A stretch of 64,000 bases of DNA, taken from NCBI GenBank assembly GCA_031308135.1, contig JAHLJT010002630.1, positions 96,268,141 to 96,332,140 of the forward strand. The letters run 5' to 3'. The notes below the pieces were generated by a model. The model did no database searches and had not been told where the DNA came from. It saw only the letters and a list, made by a program, of their open reading frames with translations. Both the position numbers and the translations under genes were made by a program. The number at the start of each line of letters is the position of its first letter. The stretch's first letter is position 1. This document shows positions 50,417 to 63,829 of this stretch, one piece after another. This DNA is from Acheta domesticus. Its lineage: Eukaryota > Arthropoda > Insecta > Orthoptera > Gryllidae.

Positions 50417-51349
50417 AAAGCTTTTTTTAATTACAAGCAAAATTGCCCCAAAACCATTCATATTTTGAAAAGAGTGTCTATGATCTTTTTTGAAGATCTA
50501 GGCCCATTTATCATGAACAGATTATTATTACAAAAAAATGTCTAATTTCAAAATTGTAATTGAAGAAAGACATATTTTTTTAGGTGTTTCAGTATTAGGA
50601 AATTCAACGAAAATAGGTTATCTGCCATTTTCGAAAGTGAACTTTGCTCTATTGGAGGGGGAAAATTGCAATCATTTATTAGGAAATTTTGAAAATGTAG
50701 TTGGAATTTCATGTAAAGTATACCAAATAACCAAAATTTCTATCTAAAAACTATTTTTTAACTGTTAATAAATACATAATTATTCAAAGTAATGTGAAAT
50801 CACAACGTAGTTTTTTTAAAATGATGAATATTATAACTTAGCAATTGCTTCAGCTCCAGTTTTAAAATAAATCAACTTCAATTAAAATTTTATAATAATT
50901 ATACTAGTTGTTTTAAAAAGGCGATAAAATTACACATAATTTATTTCAGTTCTAGAAGTTTATTGAATCGTTGAAATTATAATAAATAATATGAAGTGTT
51001 CTTTTGGGGAAAGGAACTTCTTCGGCTGCAGAATCTAATGTGCAATGAAATACTTGTATTAAACTTCCAGCATGAACGAAACCCTGGAAACCCTGGGTTG
51101 AAACACTGGGTTCTTGGCAAACCCACAATACTTCATTACTCGCGTAGCTTTGACGTCTTCTTCCTGAAAACAATGAAATTCTCGAGTTTGATTCACGAAA
51201 ACATAAATACATTCATTCAACTCTGAAACATAACAGTGAAAAAGTAGAAATCAACTCATTCACGCTGAAGATAAAGTTTGATAAAACTCGAATTTCCAAT
51301 TAAATGTGACCGGGGGGTGGGGATCTTGCGCATCGAATCCGACGTCGGC

Positions 51350-51695
51350 CAATAAGCTTCAGGCACCAGTTTGCGTCACAATATTAGCGGGAATTTTAAA
51401 TGTAGCCAGTTGCCAGAACAATCACCTTGTTACAAGTCATTGAAACAGATATATGAAGCATTTTTTAATATTGCAACTTTTATTTGAATTACACAGTCAT
51501 CGTGTTACTTTTCGTTAAAAATTGTCACTTTCTGTCACTGTCAAAATATTTCTCAACACTTCTTGATCTCCATGCAATATGGCGACCAGTCTGGTCTGGC
51601 TTTTCAAACGAAGTGCCCGTGCTGTGGTCACGTGGTTCGTGACGCAAACGGATGCGCAGAACGAGCAAAAATTCGTGCGCCTGGTTGGGGCGGTA
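51350..51695 (-). repeat. Dispersed repeat R, copy 2 (inverted)
   Basis: Inverted counterpart of 20856-21210, sharing CCAATAAGCTT, GTTTGCGTCACAATA, GAAGTGCCCGTGCTGTGGTC and ACGTGGTTCGTGACGCAAAC. A piece of SINE S1 3' sequence follows (51696-51830). Confidence 0.7.
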
Positions 51696-51849
51696 TCCCC
51701 TCTGGGGGAGATATCTGGAATGGAAACCTCGTAACCCAACGTGCAGGTCGCACCTTCCGTTCGGAAGAGGTACACCGTCTTCTCCCGATTTATAGCATGC
51801 ACTACATATACAGGAATAATAGCCAAAGCAAATGACACGCCCGGACTAA

Positions 51850-53000
51850 ATGACCCATGACGTATGTGGGGGTTTCAACTCCGAAGTGCCCATGTATTCG
51901 GTATATAGTTCCGTATACTTTGATATCCACATCGTTCAATTTCTGCAAAAAAATACCCACCTTTCATTACAACTTTTAATGAGTGACTTAAGGTTGACTC
52001 TATATCTATATTACTAATTTCGAAAATATATGTAGATTGACAGAAAACTAAATAGCCGCGGCCGTGTGAGAGGTGACAATGGTTTCGTTAAAAATCCAGA
52101 AAGAAAAGAAAAATTCAAAATCAATGGAACAGTTTCAATTTTGACTGAAAATATTTCATTACATTAATCCGTATTTTCTCACATCTGATGTTGCGTCTAA
52201 ATTCAGGGCCTCACTGTTTACGGTTTGACTAACGTCATGCGACAAAGAAGAATGAAGCTTCAGTATTTATATTCCGATTTAAATCCAGCTCGTGACCTTG
52301 AGGCGCCACTGTAAATAAACCAAGGTATACGTGTTCCATTTCACAACTGTCAATTCTTGCTGCTCATGGACCTCATTTTTCACAAATTCGTCAATTTTGC
52401 TGCCGCGAGCCACTTTTATCTACTACCATCTCCGTATACTGCATTGGCGGCTCAAGCGTGGGTTGCACAAGCCTCAGATAATCGAAAATGATTTTATAAT
52501 CTTACGAATATACATTTTTCTTTTAATGACATTCAGTATTCAAGATATTGCAGCAATATCGGTGTTTATGAAATCATTCTGAAACCAAAGAGCGTCTAAC
52601 TGGCGCTCTCTCCGGCCTCTGTTGATTCCCAGGTATTGCACTACGCTCTTGGCTCTATTTCTGGGTTAACGCATTTACTCTTTGGCCCTTCGCTTTGACA
52701 CGGGGGAACATACGGCATTTGGGAACGCAACCAAATGGGTGAGGGGTTCTTGTCACCAAGCGCTGTGGAGTGGCGACCGAGCGGATTATGAATATTCTTT
52801 CTTGGTCTGACTCGCTACGACTTAATTTTATGAATTTCGCATGTTATTGAAAGTAAATAAGTTCAGTCAATTGTTGACGTTACTCAATGCATTGTTCATA
52901 TTTGGAAATTTTATTTTCATTTGATATTAGATTGTTGATTCACGTACTTTTGATGAATTCTTTGCGTTAAGTTAGCCGTTCCGGATGGAAATCCCCTTGT
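51850..53000. other. Unique AT-rich flank upstream of the 53163 exon candidate
   Basis: No element ends recognised. Composition becomes more balanced around 52590-52800. Confidence 0.4.
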
Positions 53001-53162
53001 GTCTCGCGGAAGTCAGTCTGTCAGCACCAGCAGCTGACTAGCAGCGTTTGCGAGCGTTCTTGTGAATACGAATCTGTGTAGATCTTCAATTATTGCTATA
53101 TATAACAGGGTAGTGAAATTTTCGAAATAAAACAATTTTATTATATTTAACGTGCACAAACA

Positions 53163-53287
53163 ATGGAGCTTGTGCAATACTGCAAATCAAAGCCAGAACT
53201 ACGTGCGCGGGAGGTGAATATACCTGACACGGACACTACACAAGTCCTAGTAATTAATTATGCATTAATTAAGTATGCACACACTTT
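53163..53287 (+). CDS. Candidate first coding exon, unknown gene
   Basis: The ATG sits in a good start context (AAACAATGGAG) and opens MELVQYCKSKPELRARE, continuing to LIKYAHT with a strong donor TTT|GTAAGT at 53288. An earlier possible donor (GAG|GTGAAT) lies after codon 17. The region before it (about 53005-53075) is GC-richer and has initiator-like TCAGTC motifs. No downstream exon is seen, and the short length keeps the call weak. Confidence 0.3.
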
Positions 53288-53360
53288 GTAAGTATGTTAC
53301 AGTACAGATTTTTATTAAACTTAGTTTTAATTAATTTACATGAATAGCTAACATTTTACT

Positions 53361-53382
53361 GTGTGTGTGTGTGTGTGTGTGT
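53361..53382. repeat. (GT)n microsatellite
   Basis: A run of eleven GT dinucleotides shortly after the 53163 exon candidate. Confidence 0.9.
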
Positions 53383-54359
53383 AACGAAAAATAAAGAATT
53401 CAATGGCTTAGTGAAAAAAGTTTTCGATGCAAGAACAATATTGTTACCAATAAAACCGTTTTTAAAATGGGTTTAGGGATGCCACAAACCCCTAAAAAAA
53501 CTAAAACCCATAAACACTCCATGTTTCGGCCTTTTTTCGTTACTTTTTAGAAAATTACATTTCCGTTATTCGATGGAACTGCAACCTCCAGTTTGTTTGG
53601 GCACCAGCTGCCACGGCAAGTGGACTGCTACTTAGTCCTCTCAAGCGATACCACTACAGCTTGTATCGGCAAACGTATTTCTTAACTATACCGCTTGAAG
53701 ACCGCGCGTGACAAGATTTGGCTGTTTCTGCGTCTTGCGTGGAGCGGTAATTGTGCCATTTGTGCATGCAACACACGCGTAATCAAGTAATGGCTTCTTT
53801 CATCTACAAAAAGCTGCGAAAATAAAGCGCGTAGTTATTACGGTTTTAAGCGATATTAAAATAACGTGTGTCCCTTAGAACCGGTTTTACTGAGCATCCT
53901 TCCCCTGAAATGGTTTTAAAAGCGTTTCAAGTCAAATGAAAAGAATGGAATGCCGAAGACAAATCGACATGGAGGAAGAATAAGAGAAAATCTGCTAATA
54001 CATTGGACATACATCACATTAATGATGAAATTAAATTTCAAATATTTAATTATCGTGGAGTGCGGTGATGTGCAGTGATCTCTTGTGCGGTGAAGTGAAG
54101 TGCAGTGTTAGGCAAGAAGTTGCAGAGACAACTCTATTCTTTTAATGTCACAATTATTTTCATAAATGCGTAATTCCATTATTACGGTTGAAATGGTGAA
54201 GTCCGAAGAGGTGTGCCCTTAGAAATCTTCTGGATTGGAGTTAAAGATGTCAAGTATCTTGTCAAGTGTCAAAAGCATTGTCATCCGGAAAGGAAGCTCG
54301 TTGAAAATTCGATAGAGAGCGGAAAAGGTAACTAGTGATACTAAAGCAGCGCATGCTTT

Positions 54360-57300
54360 CTCGCTCGTATTTTCACCCAAAATTATGAAAAAAGTACTCA
54401 AATTTTCGAAAAATTGTAGGTAACCTTATTTCAAAATCTATCTTCAAGAAACAGATTTTATTAAGGGAAAAATTTATCTTTAGTATTTTAGTTGTAGGTA
54501 AACGCCAAAAAAACTTTTTCAGTAATCAAAAAATTAGATTTTTCATCGAAAAGACCTATATCATTCTCTCTCCTCCATAATATCCAACAACAAAATTTAA
54601 TCAAAAACCGTGGAGTCATTTTTTTACTATGGAAAAATTCCCAAGATCTTCAGGTAAAGTACACCCAAAATTAAAACATCGGTTTCAAAATCGAAGGGTC
54701 GTGACACTAGTCCGATATATTGGGGAATAACAATTTTGGAAAAAATCGGTTGAACGGTTTAGCTGCCAGCGTTGTTCACAGACGGACAGACGTTTTACCA
54801 TCATTCGATTTTTCGGTATCAAGGACCCACCAAACATGGATTCTGGATACACCACGTGTTATAGTAGTTTTTTTCTAAATTTAACAATTGGATTTATTTA
54901 CTTTTCGCTACCAGGATCCTGTAATAAGTTTTTCTGCCGAAAATTCGCCTTTTTTCGCGCAACATTACATAACTTTCCTCTCTTCTCTGTAGTGAGAAAG
55001 TAAAAATGGGGGTGCGCAAGATCTAATGAATAAGCTGTGTGCAATGACGTCCAAGTCCTAAGTGGTTTCTTTGGACAGGTTAGCACATTGCAGGCAATAT
55101 CACATATTCTTGCTTTCCTTCAATTGCAACAGAAAGACGTGTCAGAAATGTCGGCAGGAAGCAATTAGTGGCACTCTACATTTCTTGTCCCAGCAGATGG
55201 GGAATACCGTTCTGTTTTTACTTTCTAACCTGAAGAAGGCACTTCGTAAGAGGAGAAAGTTATGTAATTTTGCGGGGGAAAACGGCGAATTTTCGCCAAA
55301 GGAACCTTAATCTAGTTGCTACATTTAGAAAAAATCCTGTAACACATGATGCAGTCATAATCCATATTTTGTGGGTCCTTGATACCGAAAATCTGTCATC
55401 AACGGCAAAACATCTGTCCGTCTGTGAACACCTCAAGCGGATAAACCGTTCAACGAATTTTCTCCAAAATAGATATTCCCCTATCGATCTGACTAATGTC
55501 GCCTTGAATTTGAAACCGATATTGATATACCTCTTTGGGGTACTTTACATAAACCCCTGGGACATATTCAAAATTTTCAGAAAAATGACTATCATTTCCC
55601 GTATACGTACGGGAGTATACGTAGTATAGGGAAAGTTATGTAATGCTGCACGAAAAAATGGCCAATTTTCGGCAGAAAAAATTCATTGCCAGGCCCTGTT
55701 AACGAAAAACAGGATAAAAACCACTTGCTAAATTAAGAAAAAAATCCCCTAATACGTAGTGTAGCCAAAATCCTTTTTTTGTAAGTCCTTGATACCGAAA
55801 AACCAATTGAAAGGAAAACGTCAGTCTGTCCGTCCGTCCGTCTGTGAACACTGCTAGCGCCTAAACCACAGGTACGATTTCTTCAAAAATGGATACTCCC
55901 CGGTCGATCTGGTTCGAGTCGAACGTACGGGGCTTTGGGACTTTGAAAAACATTCTATAAAATTTGGGGGTACTTCACGTGAAGCTCCCCGAACATTTTC
56001 AAAATTTCAAAAACGGCTCCAAATTTTTTCTTTAAATTCCTTGTAAGAACAGAGTAAAATGCACTCATTAAGGTGGCGTAGGTCCGCTTTTTACGGTTAA
56101 CTCTGAATTTTCGAAAATTGCAAAAGGTTTAATTTTATTCAGCGTCTTCCTCAAACTACAAAATTATAGATACAGATATTTCCTTCAAATAAAATTTGTT
56201 CTTCTTAGTGAGTTTTTTGTGTACATTTTCATGTACATTTTTTTGAAAATTTAATACATTTCGCGCAACATAGCGTGCAATATGTGCAATTTTAAAAAAT
56301 TCAAAAACAAAATTTTCTCAAAAATTGCTAGAAATTTTTTCTTTGGTAGGGATAGTGATAAATGTACTCTATTAGATGACATAAACGCTATATTGCTCTA
56401 TTCTTTTGTTTTTTCAAATATTGCAAAATTGTATTTTTTTTATTTTTCTCTCATGTTCTTGGTATTTATATTAGCGGTGATTTGTTGACATTACTGTATT
56501 AATGCGTACATATACTTTGAATAATTTTAAGTAAATTTTCTCGAGAACTCAACCGTTTTCTGTGAAAACTAGCTCAAAATTCCACATTTTCAGAAACGCT
56601 CAAACGTCATTTTCTCATAAGTGGCTACAATTTTTTTCTTCAAGCTTTTGGAACGTATAGTACTAATTGCACTCTTTAATATGGCGTAAAGTTTATTCTG
56701 AGCTTTTTGTTTTTGAAAAATTAAACAAATGTAATATTTTTGAAAGATTTCTATTTTTAATATGCACATTACCAGCAATTTGTAAACAACATTCTATTCG
56801 TGAGTGTAAGTGCTTAAAATGACTTCAAATGAAGTTTTTGAAAACTCAAAAATTTCTGTGAAAAAGAGTTTCAAATTTCGCATTTTTAGTAGTGATTAGA
56901 CGTCATTTTCTTAAAATCAGCTCCAAATTTTTAAAAGAAAATTGCCAATTAGAACAAGGGTTTTATGTTCTTTAATATTCTTAAAATAATATTTCCGTTC
57001 TACCATTAGAAAACTGAAAAAATGAGAAAATGTCAACAAATGTACTTTGGGCGGCGATAGAAGGTAGCTTTTCTCAATGAATTTTATTTATCAAAACATC
57101 TTCAAATAAGGTCGTGCTTATTTTTTTAAATACTAGTCCTTTGTTCAATAATTTCGTGACAAACACAATAGCCCACTGCAAATTTACTGCGCTTCAGACT
57201 GCCGGATGCGTCTTAAATTAGAATTTGCAATTTTGTATATTATTTCTTTGTTCGTTTTTTACATTCGACCTTTTGTTATACATTTACACACTAATCTTTT

Positions 57301-58515
57301 AGAAATTATTTATACTTAAATATTTGAAATAAAAATTGCTAGCTCCTTAAAGGAGTATCGACAATGCAGGTAATGCAACAAATGGAATTCCGTTCCGGTG
57401 GCGCGAATTTCTGGGAATTATGTGTCATTGGTGTGACTTGATATAGCTTATGACATCAGGCTTCTTTTTTCCAATACAAGTTTACAAAACTTTTGTATAT
57501 TTTTCTGCAGTTGTAGAATTTACATAGTTTTGACAACACTGCGACGAAAACAGTAAGTTGTTCGCTTCTTGGTTGAATTGAACGTTTTCAAATAATAGCT
57601 AAGATGCTAGTAGCGCAGAAAGTGCAATATGTCAATCCTAAGTAGCTGTTTCCAATAACACGGGAAAGAATTTGCTGTTGTAGCACCACTAGTTATGGTT
57701 AAATTTTGACCTTAGATTGGGTAAAGGGCGCTTAAGAGAGTGGTGTAGGTTTCATATTCGCTTAAATGCCTGATTTTTCGTAAATTAAAAAAATTTCGAC
57801 GCCTTTCTGCATCTACAATTGTAAAGATACAATTGTTTACTTTCTCGCTACGGAGTAGAGAGAGATAAGTAATGCTGCGCGGTAACGGTGAATTTTCGGC
57901 AGAAAAATTCTTATTACAGGGCCCTGGTAACGAAAAAGTGGATAAATCCAGTTTCTAAATTTCGAAAGAAAATCTTCTAACACGCGGTGTAGCCAGAATC
58001 CGTTTTGTGGGCACTTGATATCGAAAACTCGAATGACGGCAAAACGTCTGCCTGTCCGTCTGTGAACAACGCTAGCAGCTAAACTGTTCAGCCATTTTTT
58101 TCCAAAATTGATATTCCGAAATCGATCTTGTTGATGTCGCGGCCCCTTGAATGTGAAACCGTTATTTTAATTTTGGGAGGTACTTTACATGAATCACCCG
58201 GAACATTTTCCAAAAAAATGGCTTCATTGTTTTTGATTAAATTGTTTTATAGTGTAGTGTGAAAGACATTTAGAATAGTGCACATCTCATATTCGTTGAA
58301 ACTCCTGATTTTTCGAAAATTGCAAAACTTCAGAATATTTTCAGCGTCTTCCTACAACTACAATTATGAAGATAGACATTTTCCCCTTGGTTTTTAAAGT
58401 CAGATTTTGAAATAAGGTCATGTACAATCTTTCGAAAATTTGAATACTTTTCGCATAATTTTGCGTGAAAATAAGAGGGAAAAAGTATGTGCTGTTTTAG
58501 CTTCTCTAGTTCTCT
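54360..58515. mobile_element. Cluster of family T repeats in both orientations
   Basis: 54360-55005 (inverted), 55215-55610, 55590-57130 and 57838-58515 all share AAAACGTCTGTCCGTCTGTG-type, ACATGAAGCCCCTGGGAC-type and GGTATCAAGGACCC-type blocks. The copy at 57838-58515 is the clearest full unit (about 675 bp) from TTTCTCGCTACGGAGTAGAG to GCTGTTTTAGCTTCTCTAG. No intact ORF. Confidence 0.6.
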
Positions 58516-59552
58516 TAATGAAAAGTGTTAATCAAAAATGGATCTTCAAATAAGGTCGTTTTTATTATTTTGTCGTAAATGTATTTTTGAGTCAAACTTA
58601 GTCGCCCCCTTCGAGTATCCTGCGCTTCGTTAACGTAATATGAGAGGTGATTCCAGGCAGTTGGATGCTCTGTAAGTTAGAATTTGTATATTATTTAATA
58701 TTTCTTTGTTCGTTTCTTACATTCTGTTGTTATACGTTTACAAATTAATCTTTTAGAAATTATTTAAAATATATGAAATAAAAATTGCTATCCTTTAGGA
58801 AATATCATATTGGAATGCAACAATGGCATTCTGTGTGTCGACTCGGCAGCACATTTTCTGTGAATTACGCTTCATTGTTGTGTCATGATTAGGCTGTATG
58901 AAAAACAGTTATAATTGTCAAATTTGTATTGAACTTTGTTTCAAAAAATTTAGTTTTTTCACCAAATGTTCTGCGATCTTTAATAAGTTTTACAAAAAAT
59001 GATGGCTGAGATGAGTTAATTCGCAGAGAAGTTGTGTTATAAATAGAATAGCATAACCATTACTAAAGACGAAAAAGTACGTGATATTTCTTGCCAAATG
59101 TTTCTAGTTTCAACTCCTCTACTGAAATCAAAGCAAAGAATATGACGGAAATGTTCCACTTGACGCTCCATTTTCTATCGTATTCAGCAAAACTCACTAT
59201 CTGCAAAAATGCACAATTCAATACATAACCTCTAGTATTACACTAGCATGAAAATGACAGTCGACAAACAAACTCGTAGCAACCGGAGCGACAACAGGCA
59301 AAACAAAATCGCTACGGGCTCATAAATCGACTCAGTATGTCAGCAATATTATTATATTAATATTTGTAATTAATTGCCTGAGTTGTTCTCAATAGCATTT
59401 ATAATAGATATTCGAATATTCTACCGCTGGCATCTCCTCAAATACCATTTCATATCCCCTAGAGGGAAAACGATCAACGGGACGTACTCTGCCGTTCTCT
59501 TCACTTTGAAGCATTATTTAATTGATTTATTGAAATACCATTTAACCAATGG

Positions 59553-59721
59553 ATCGCGTCTTTCTCGGACGTGCCGCTGGGAGTCGCATGATCGCGACCG
59601 TCTCGAGCATTGCTGGCGATCTAGCGAAATCTAGCGGCCCGACCGACAAAGACGCGGAATGCCCTGAGATATTCCATCGTGAAGACAGGCCCTCACGCGC
59701 CGAGAAATAAAAACCCAAGTA
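59553..59721. mobile_element. MITE M1, left-truncated
   Basis: It begins inside the arm (CGCGTCTTTCTCGGACGTGC) and runs to the full right end AATAAAAACCCAAGTA, followed by TA. The left terminus is missing. Confidence 0.6.
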
Positions 59722-60399
59722 TATTCACTGGCCAACTTGGCTCAATTTGAGGTACTGCTAATTTTAAGAGGAAAGTACGCCCATAACATTGCATAGGAGT
59801 CGCCAAAAAGCGTGTTATTGTAGGAGAAAAGGGAACAGAGGTAACGGATTGGAGAACTGAAATCACAATTATTTTATTTACTTTTGCCCTTGATCGGTGT
59901 AATAATTAACTGAATCAATAGGTTAAGTGGTAATTTCATATATTTTAAATAATTTCTAAAAGATTAATTTGTAAACGTATTACAAAAGTTAGGATGTAAG
60001 AAACGAACAAAGAAATATTAAATAATATACAAATTCTAACTTACGTAGCATCCAACTGCCTGGAATCACCTCTCATATTGCGTTCACGAAGCGTACGATA
60101 CTCAGAGGGCGACTAAGTTTGACTCAAAAAATACGTTTTCGAGAAAAAATTAAAATGGCCTTATTTGAAGATCTGTTTTTGATGAACACATTTCATTAAG
60201 AGAACTAGCGATGCTAAAACAGCACATAATTTCTCCCCCTATTTTCACGCAAAATTACGTGAAAAATACTCGAATTTTAGAAAGCTTGTACATGACCTTA
60301 TTTCAAAATCCGATTTTAAAGGCCAAGGGAAAAATCTCTATCTTCATAATTCTAGTTGTAGGAAGACGCCGAAAATGTATAATCATTTTCGAGAAACGC

Positions 60400-62030
60400 A
60401 TGCATGGTTTTGCACGATTGTTATTTACAGATGGACTAACAGATTGATAGGCATGCGTTTTTGAAAGAAAATATCTCACTAGATCAAGCACCTAAAATGT
60501 GCATTCTCGAAATCGGCAGTATAAATTAACTTTCTCTTACTGTACGAGAAAATAAACATAGGAAAACCGGCTATACTATAATCATATATGATTTGTGTAA
60601 AATGTTTTTATTTTAGTAAAATGAAATTACAAATCGATGTTTGTGCACATTTTTAGTTGTCAACTCCTTAAATGAGTCATAATACAGACTCAACTAACAT
60701 AAAAACATTGCGTTTAATCCTTATCAACATAAATTCTGAGGGCCTAAAGTCGTCCCGAGATACTGAGGGCCCGAGTCAGGCTTTCATCGTACTCTCTTCA
60801 TTAAATAACAAGTGAAATCACAGCATCATATGCTTTCTCACATAATTAGTAACTGTTTCATATTTTTATAATTAGTGCCCGGATGTTTATGACGTGTCAT
60901 ATTTTTTTCTTTGTATTGTTTCCATGGAAAATGTAAGTTAAACATGATTTTATCTACAGTGATACAGAAAATTATGCTATTTTTACGTGTCATATAAAGT
61001 CATGCTTTGGCTTCGTTTTAACCTTTCGGTCATTCTCCCTAAATTTTTCATACTATGTTTGTATTTTTTCAAGAATTTTTGTACTTTTTGTCATATTTTT
61101 ATCTTTTTGATTTCACTTTCGCGTACTAGCTTGCCGCCATCTCAAAGAAATTTTTCACATCTCCTAACTTTTATCTAATTTCACACAATTATTGTATCTC
61201 ATTGTTGTCAGTCTTTCCTACAAATGTATGTGAATTAGGTGGGTAAGCTATACAGAAGGCGAAAGAGAAAGCATAGAAAGCACTGAGATGCGACGGAACT
61301 GTTGGTTTAGTTATGTCAGGATTTATGTCGAGGTCAGCCACTTCTATAAATAACTTTATACTGGTATAATTATCTTCATGGGACACCGAAGGAGAAAGGG
61401 AGAATTGTGAATGTACTAAATTTTAAAAGTATATTTTCAATATAATAGTTTTTTAAACAGCGGAAATATTTTGAAGGTTGCGAATACGCAACAAAAAATT
61501 TACTCATATTTATGGTCATATTTTTAGGTCATAAATGATGCATATTTCTAACAATTTTAGGTCATTAACATCCGGGCCTTGTTTATTATACTAGTTAATC
61601 CATGCAGAAAATTCGCACTTTTGAACTTGATGTTGGCGAAATCATAATTGTTCTCGAAATGGTTTTGCAATAACGGCGTATCACAAACAGCATTGCACCA
61701 GTCTCGTGGCTATTGGGTATTCTATTTTGAAATTTACGATGGTCGTTGGGAATACGACATTCGTGTTTATGTTAAAAGCATATGACTTCTTCGCGTCTAC
61801 GTTAAGTTTTTATTGAGAATGAGTTTTCAGTTAAGGAGAGTATATTTGGAAGGAGTTATATTTGTATTTAATTATTTATCGCCAAAAATTGTAACGTATT
61901 CAGGAGAGTCACGCTTTATGTAACACCCAGAAGCGGAGCAAGGGATAATTGCCCTATTTACTCAGTGAATCAAGGAAAAATAGACGAAAAATATGATATT
62001 GATAACGGCTTAGATGTCTCAGGGAATCAA
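60400..62030. other. AT-rich sequence, no feature recognised
   Basis: Short open frames are poor in complexity. No splice-bounded exon or element identified. Confidence 0.45.
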
Positions 62031-62562
62031 TTGATGTCACTGCAGTACCTCTGACCGAGAGATGCAAGGATTCCAGTCCCGACAGTGGCAGGAATTTCTA
62101 CAGTAGCAATAGCAAACATAGCATTCTACAATAGCAACATAGCGAGGTCGAATTCAGCCACTGAATTCTAGAGGACGTCTGAACTGATCGGTGGTTTTCC
62201 GCGGTTTCTCCGATCAATACCTGGCGAATGCCGGAATTGTACTCTAAGAACCTGTCTTGTCTTGTCAACTCTGTCAACCCTTATTCTACCCTCACCCCTT
62301 AAACAAACTTACACTTACATTCACTACACTCCTACACACGGGAGACCAGTCCGGCATGTAGAGCTTGTCCCGGCTGGGGTGCTGCCACACTGGTGAGAAA
62401 CACCTGGTTCGAAAAAACCCCGTCAGTCGTCGTGTAGGTCGGCGTCGGGTCTCACCATCCAGCGGGGGAAGATCGCCGCCACGTCCCGAGAAAAACATGC
62501 ACTACTCTTACGAGACTAAGGCTTTACCAGTTGTCGCGCCCTGAAACACGAAATAATCAATT
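62030..62562 (+). mobile_element. SINE family S1, near full-length copy
   Basis: A box B-like GGATTCCAGTCCCGACAG head, then GGTTTTCCGCGGTTTCTCCG, ATCAATACCTGGCGAATGCC, GAGCTTGTCCCGGCTGGGGT, and an ACGAAATAATCAATTT tail. Confidence 0.6.
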
Positions 62563-63272
62563 TGATGTACGAGTAGATGGAAGACAATGATCCAGAAACT
62601 GATTAAAATCCTTATAAGCAATATAGAAAGTTTTTAGAATTTTAATATACAAAGGTAACAAATGTATCAACATCATTAAATATTTCTATCGAAGTGGTGT
62701 TTTTTTTACTCACTACCTCCACCACAAAGATAAGTACCCTACCAAAGTCAAAGATTAATATTCTATCTTACCCTCAGAATTAATAAATATTTGTTAAGTC
62801 AAACTTCCCCAATCGTAATGTGGATATTTATTTACGGCTAAAATATGCATCGTTGGTACATTCATGTAGATTGTGGATGCACTGAATTCAATGGCACAAA
62901 GCTGTTTTCGTTTAAACGTTTAAATTTAAAAAAATATACACATTTTTCACGTTTTATTTGTTTAAGATTTTTCTAATGGTAATGAAAGTGTATAAGAGAA
63001 ATTGACATATTATAATATTACATAGCTATTAGGAATATCGCGATAAAGTATGTGCTGTTTTAGCACCACAAGTTATTTCGTTTTTTTTTCTTTCTTTCTG
63101 AACAAATATACTAATTTCTTTTGTAAATAATAAACAATTTACATGTTCTGGAGTGTTCACATGTTTCTGAAATGCAAATTTTTGCATAGAAAGTATTTTT
63201 TCCAATCAACTTTTTAAATCAAACAAAAATTAACGCAGTAATTAAAAAAGCACACAATTTACACATTTCGAA

Positions 63273-63829
63273 TTTTTACTTTCTCGCTCTTAAGAAGGAA
63301 CTTCTTAAGAAGAGAAAGTTATGTTATGTAAAATATTGCGCGAAAAAATGTCGAATTATCGGTAGAAAAACTCCTTACAAGGCCCTGGTAATGAAAAAAT
63401 GGGTAGATCCAGTAGCTAAATTTAGGAAAAAATCCTCTAACACGTGGTGTATCCGGAATCTGTCTTTTATGGGTCGTTGGTATCGAAAAATCGATTCACG
63501 GCAAAACATCTGTCCGACCGTCTGTGAACAATGCCAGCGGCAAAACTGTTCTTCCGATTTTCTCCAACATTGATATTCCCCAATCGATCTGGTTGATATC
63601 GCAGCCTCTGGAATTTGAAACCGATATTTTAATTTTGGAGGGTACTTTACATCAAGCGCCTGGAACATTTTCAAAATTTTCAAAAAAATGGCGCCATCGA
63701 TTTTGATGGAATTGCATCGTTGGATAGTCTGAAGGACGTTTAAGAGAATTGCGCAGGTTTCATGTTGGTTGAAAACCCTAATTTTTCTAAAATTGAAAAT
63801 GTTTTTGGTGTCTTTCTGCAACTACAATT
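63273..63829 (+). mobile_element. Family T repeat interrupted by N1
   Basis: It starts with TTTCTCGCTCTTAAGAAGGA and a palindromic TTCTTAAGAAG core, follows the family order to CTTTCTGCAACTACAATT, and is then cut by N1 at 63830. Confidence 0.6.
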
